A DNA stretch of 6,293 nucleotides, taken from the NCBI GenBank assembly GCA_048885185.1, contig JBHLQC010000095.1, positions 1 to 6,293 on the forward strand. The letters are read 5' to 3'. The translations under genes were made by a program, and so were the position numbers. Shown piece after piece: positions 5,729 to 6,293 of the stretch (the first letter of the stretch is position 1; the number at the start of each line of letters is the position of its first letter). Source of the stretch: Hermodarchaeum sp048885185 (GTDB taxonomy: Archaea; Asgardarchaeota; Hermodarchaeia; Hermodarchaeales; Hermodarchaeaceae). The notes beneath the pieces are model-generated. The model was not told the DNA's origin. It saw only the letters and a program-made list of their open reading frames with translations, and ran no database searches.

Positions 5729-5748
5729 GGAACCTGAACTGGTGACCC
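5728..5748 (+). promoter_or_regulatory. Possible hairpin covering the S28e ribosome binding site
   Basis: GGG (5728-5730) can pair with CCC (5746-5748), and ACC (5732-5734) with GGT (5741-5743). This leaves a small A/GA internal loop and a six-base loop. It buries the GGTGA site (5741-5745) that lies 7 bases before the S28e ATG. The 5' arm starts on the L7Ae stop codon, so a terminating ribosome would open it, coupling S28e to L7Ae translation. Short stems, judged by eye. Confidence 0.35.
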
Positions 5749-5752
5749 CAAA

Positions 5753-5968
5753 ATGAGTCAAGAAGACGCGGGTATTCCATCTGAAGTAGTCCAAGTCGTA
5801 GGTCGAACTGGACTCACCGGAGAAATCATCCAAGTACGAGTTCGTGTACTAGAAGGTCGTGATCAAGGTCGCATCCTCACCCGCAATGTGAAAGGTCCAA
5901 TCAGAGAAGGCGACATCCTCTTACTCCGTGAAACAGAACGCGAGGCTCGAAAGATAAGAACGCCCTAA
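5753..5968 (+). CDS. rps28e: Small ribosomal subunit protein S28e
   Basis: A 71-residue OB-fold protein of the small subunit, found in archaea and eukaryotes and located near the mRNA exit channel. Diagnostic features are the central GRDQGRILTRNVKGPIREGD (35-54) and the C-terminal LRETEREAR (58-66), which is nearly invariant in the family. Length is normal. The ATG is preceded by GGTGA at 5741-5745, 24 bases after the L7Ae stop. The order L7Ae, S28e, L24e is a well-known archaeal cluster. Confidence 0.96.
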   Translation: MSQEDAGIPSEVVQVVGRTGLTGEIIQVRVRVLEGRDQGRILTRNVKGPIREGDILLLRETEREARKIRTP

Positions 5969-5991
5969 CCGTCACAAGGATGGGAAAATGA

Positions 5992-6293
5992 ATGGTCAAA
6001 AAATATACATGTTCATTCTGTGGGACAGATGTCGAACCCGGAACCGGATCCATTTACGTAAAGGGCGATGGTAGCCTCTTGTATCTTTGTTCAAGTAAGT
6101 GTCGTCGGAGTGAAATCTATCTAAAACGAAGAGCCCGCCGCCTTAAATGGACAGAAGTATATGAAGAACGGATTCGTAGTCGTGCTCAAGCTGCCAGGGC
6201 TAGGAAAAAAGTGAAAGCAAAGCCTAAGGCGAAGAAGAAGGAAGAAAAGCCCAAGGCGAAACCTAAGGCGAAGCCTAAAGATAAGAAGACCGA
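5992..6293 (+). CDS. rpl24e: Large ribosomal subunit protein L24e, 3' end cut by the window
   Basis: A zinc-ribbon ribosomal protein. The visible 100 residues begin MVKKYTCSFCG. C7, C10, C33 and C37 form the zinc-binding set (C-x2-C and C-x3-C), and WTE-YEERIR (53-62 region) is typical of the family. The gene starts 23 bases after the S28e stop, with a weak AAGGATG (5976-5982) as binding site. Most archaeal L24e proteins end at about 60-70 residues. This one continues into a lysine/alanine/proline tail (residues 72-100) with repeated KPKAK units and has no stop before the window ends. The tail recalls eukaryotic and some Asgard ribosomal proteins. Nucleoside diphosphate kinase and IF2 often follow in archaea, but nothing of them is visible here. 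Confidence 0.93.
   Translation, partial: MVKKYTCSFCGTDVEPGTGSIYVKGDGSLLYLCSSKCRRSEIYLKRRARRLKWTEVYEERIRSRAQAARARKKVKAKPKAKKKEEKPKAKPKAKPKDKKT
6220..6293 (+). repeat. Low-complexity KPKAK repeat coding for the L24e tail
   Basis: At least three near-copies of a 15-base unit (AAG CCY AAG GCG AAR) encode KPKAK at residues 77-81, 86-90 and 90-94. A degenerate KPKDK follows at 94-98. The codons are nearly identical between copies, which suggests recent slippage or duplication. It runs off the right edge. Confidence 0.7.

Noticed and set aside
5728..5748. Second kink-turn before S28e
   Set aside because: One strand has GA next to CCC, but the opposite strand lacks a three-base bulge followed by GA, and the inner stem would have an impossible loop; only an ordinary hairpin is supported.
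1..6293. CRISPR arrays, insertion sequences, tRNA or rRNA genes
   Set aside because: No spaced direct repeats, transposase frames, terminal repeats or tRNA-like folds were found; the window is densely filled with housekeeping genes.

Overview
The window is archaeal. The evidence is a complete phosphomevalonate dehydratase/UbiD-decarboxylase set (the archaeal version of the mevalonate pathway), a type 2 isopentenyl diphosphate isomerase, and the archaeal/eukaryotic-type ribosomal proteins L7Ae, S28e and L24e. It also has strong Shine-Dalgarno sites, an archaeal-type promoter and an oligo-T terminator. A lineage with the haloarchaeal, Sulfolobales or Thermoplasma versions of the pathway is unlikely, because those lack this gene pair. 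The lysine-rich tail on L24e and moderate base composition would suit an Asgard-like archaeon, but that is only a guess.

Layout, all on the + strand. Positions 1-152 are a leader with a weak promoter candidate and a small palindrome. Positions 153-4011 are a tight four-gene block: mevalonate kinase, a UbiD-family decarboxylase (probable anhydromevalonate phosphate decarboxylase), and the large and small subunits of phosphomevalonate dehydratase. After 68 bases comes isopentenyl diphosphate isomerase (4080-5216, TTG start), then an oligo-T terminator. Positions 5217-5359 hold a promoter and a structured leader. From 5360 the ribosomal cluster L7Ae, S28e, L24e runs off the right edge; L24e is incomplete.

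Together the first five genes convert mevalonate to mevalonate 5-phosphate, to trans-anhydromevalonate 5-phosphate, to isopentenyl phosphate, and finally isomerise IPP to DMAPP for archaeal lipids. The one missing step between them, isopentenyl phosphate kinase, is not in the window, nor is the UbiX-type prenyl-FMN synthase that the UbiD enzyme needs.

The most interesting signal is non-coding. The last bases before L7Ae fold on paper into a kink-turn with the same topology as the U4 snRNA 5' stem-loop. It sits on an 8-bp stem and directly covers the Shine-Dalgarno site and TTG start codon of the gene encoding the kink-turn-binding protein L7Ae. This looks like an autoregulatory translational switch. 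A competing upstream hairpin could form the open state.
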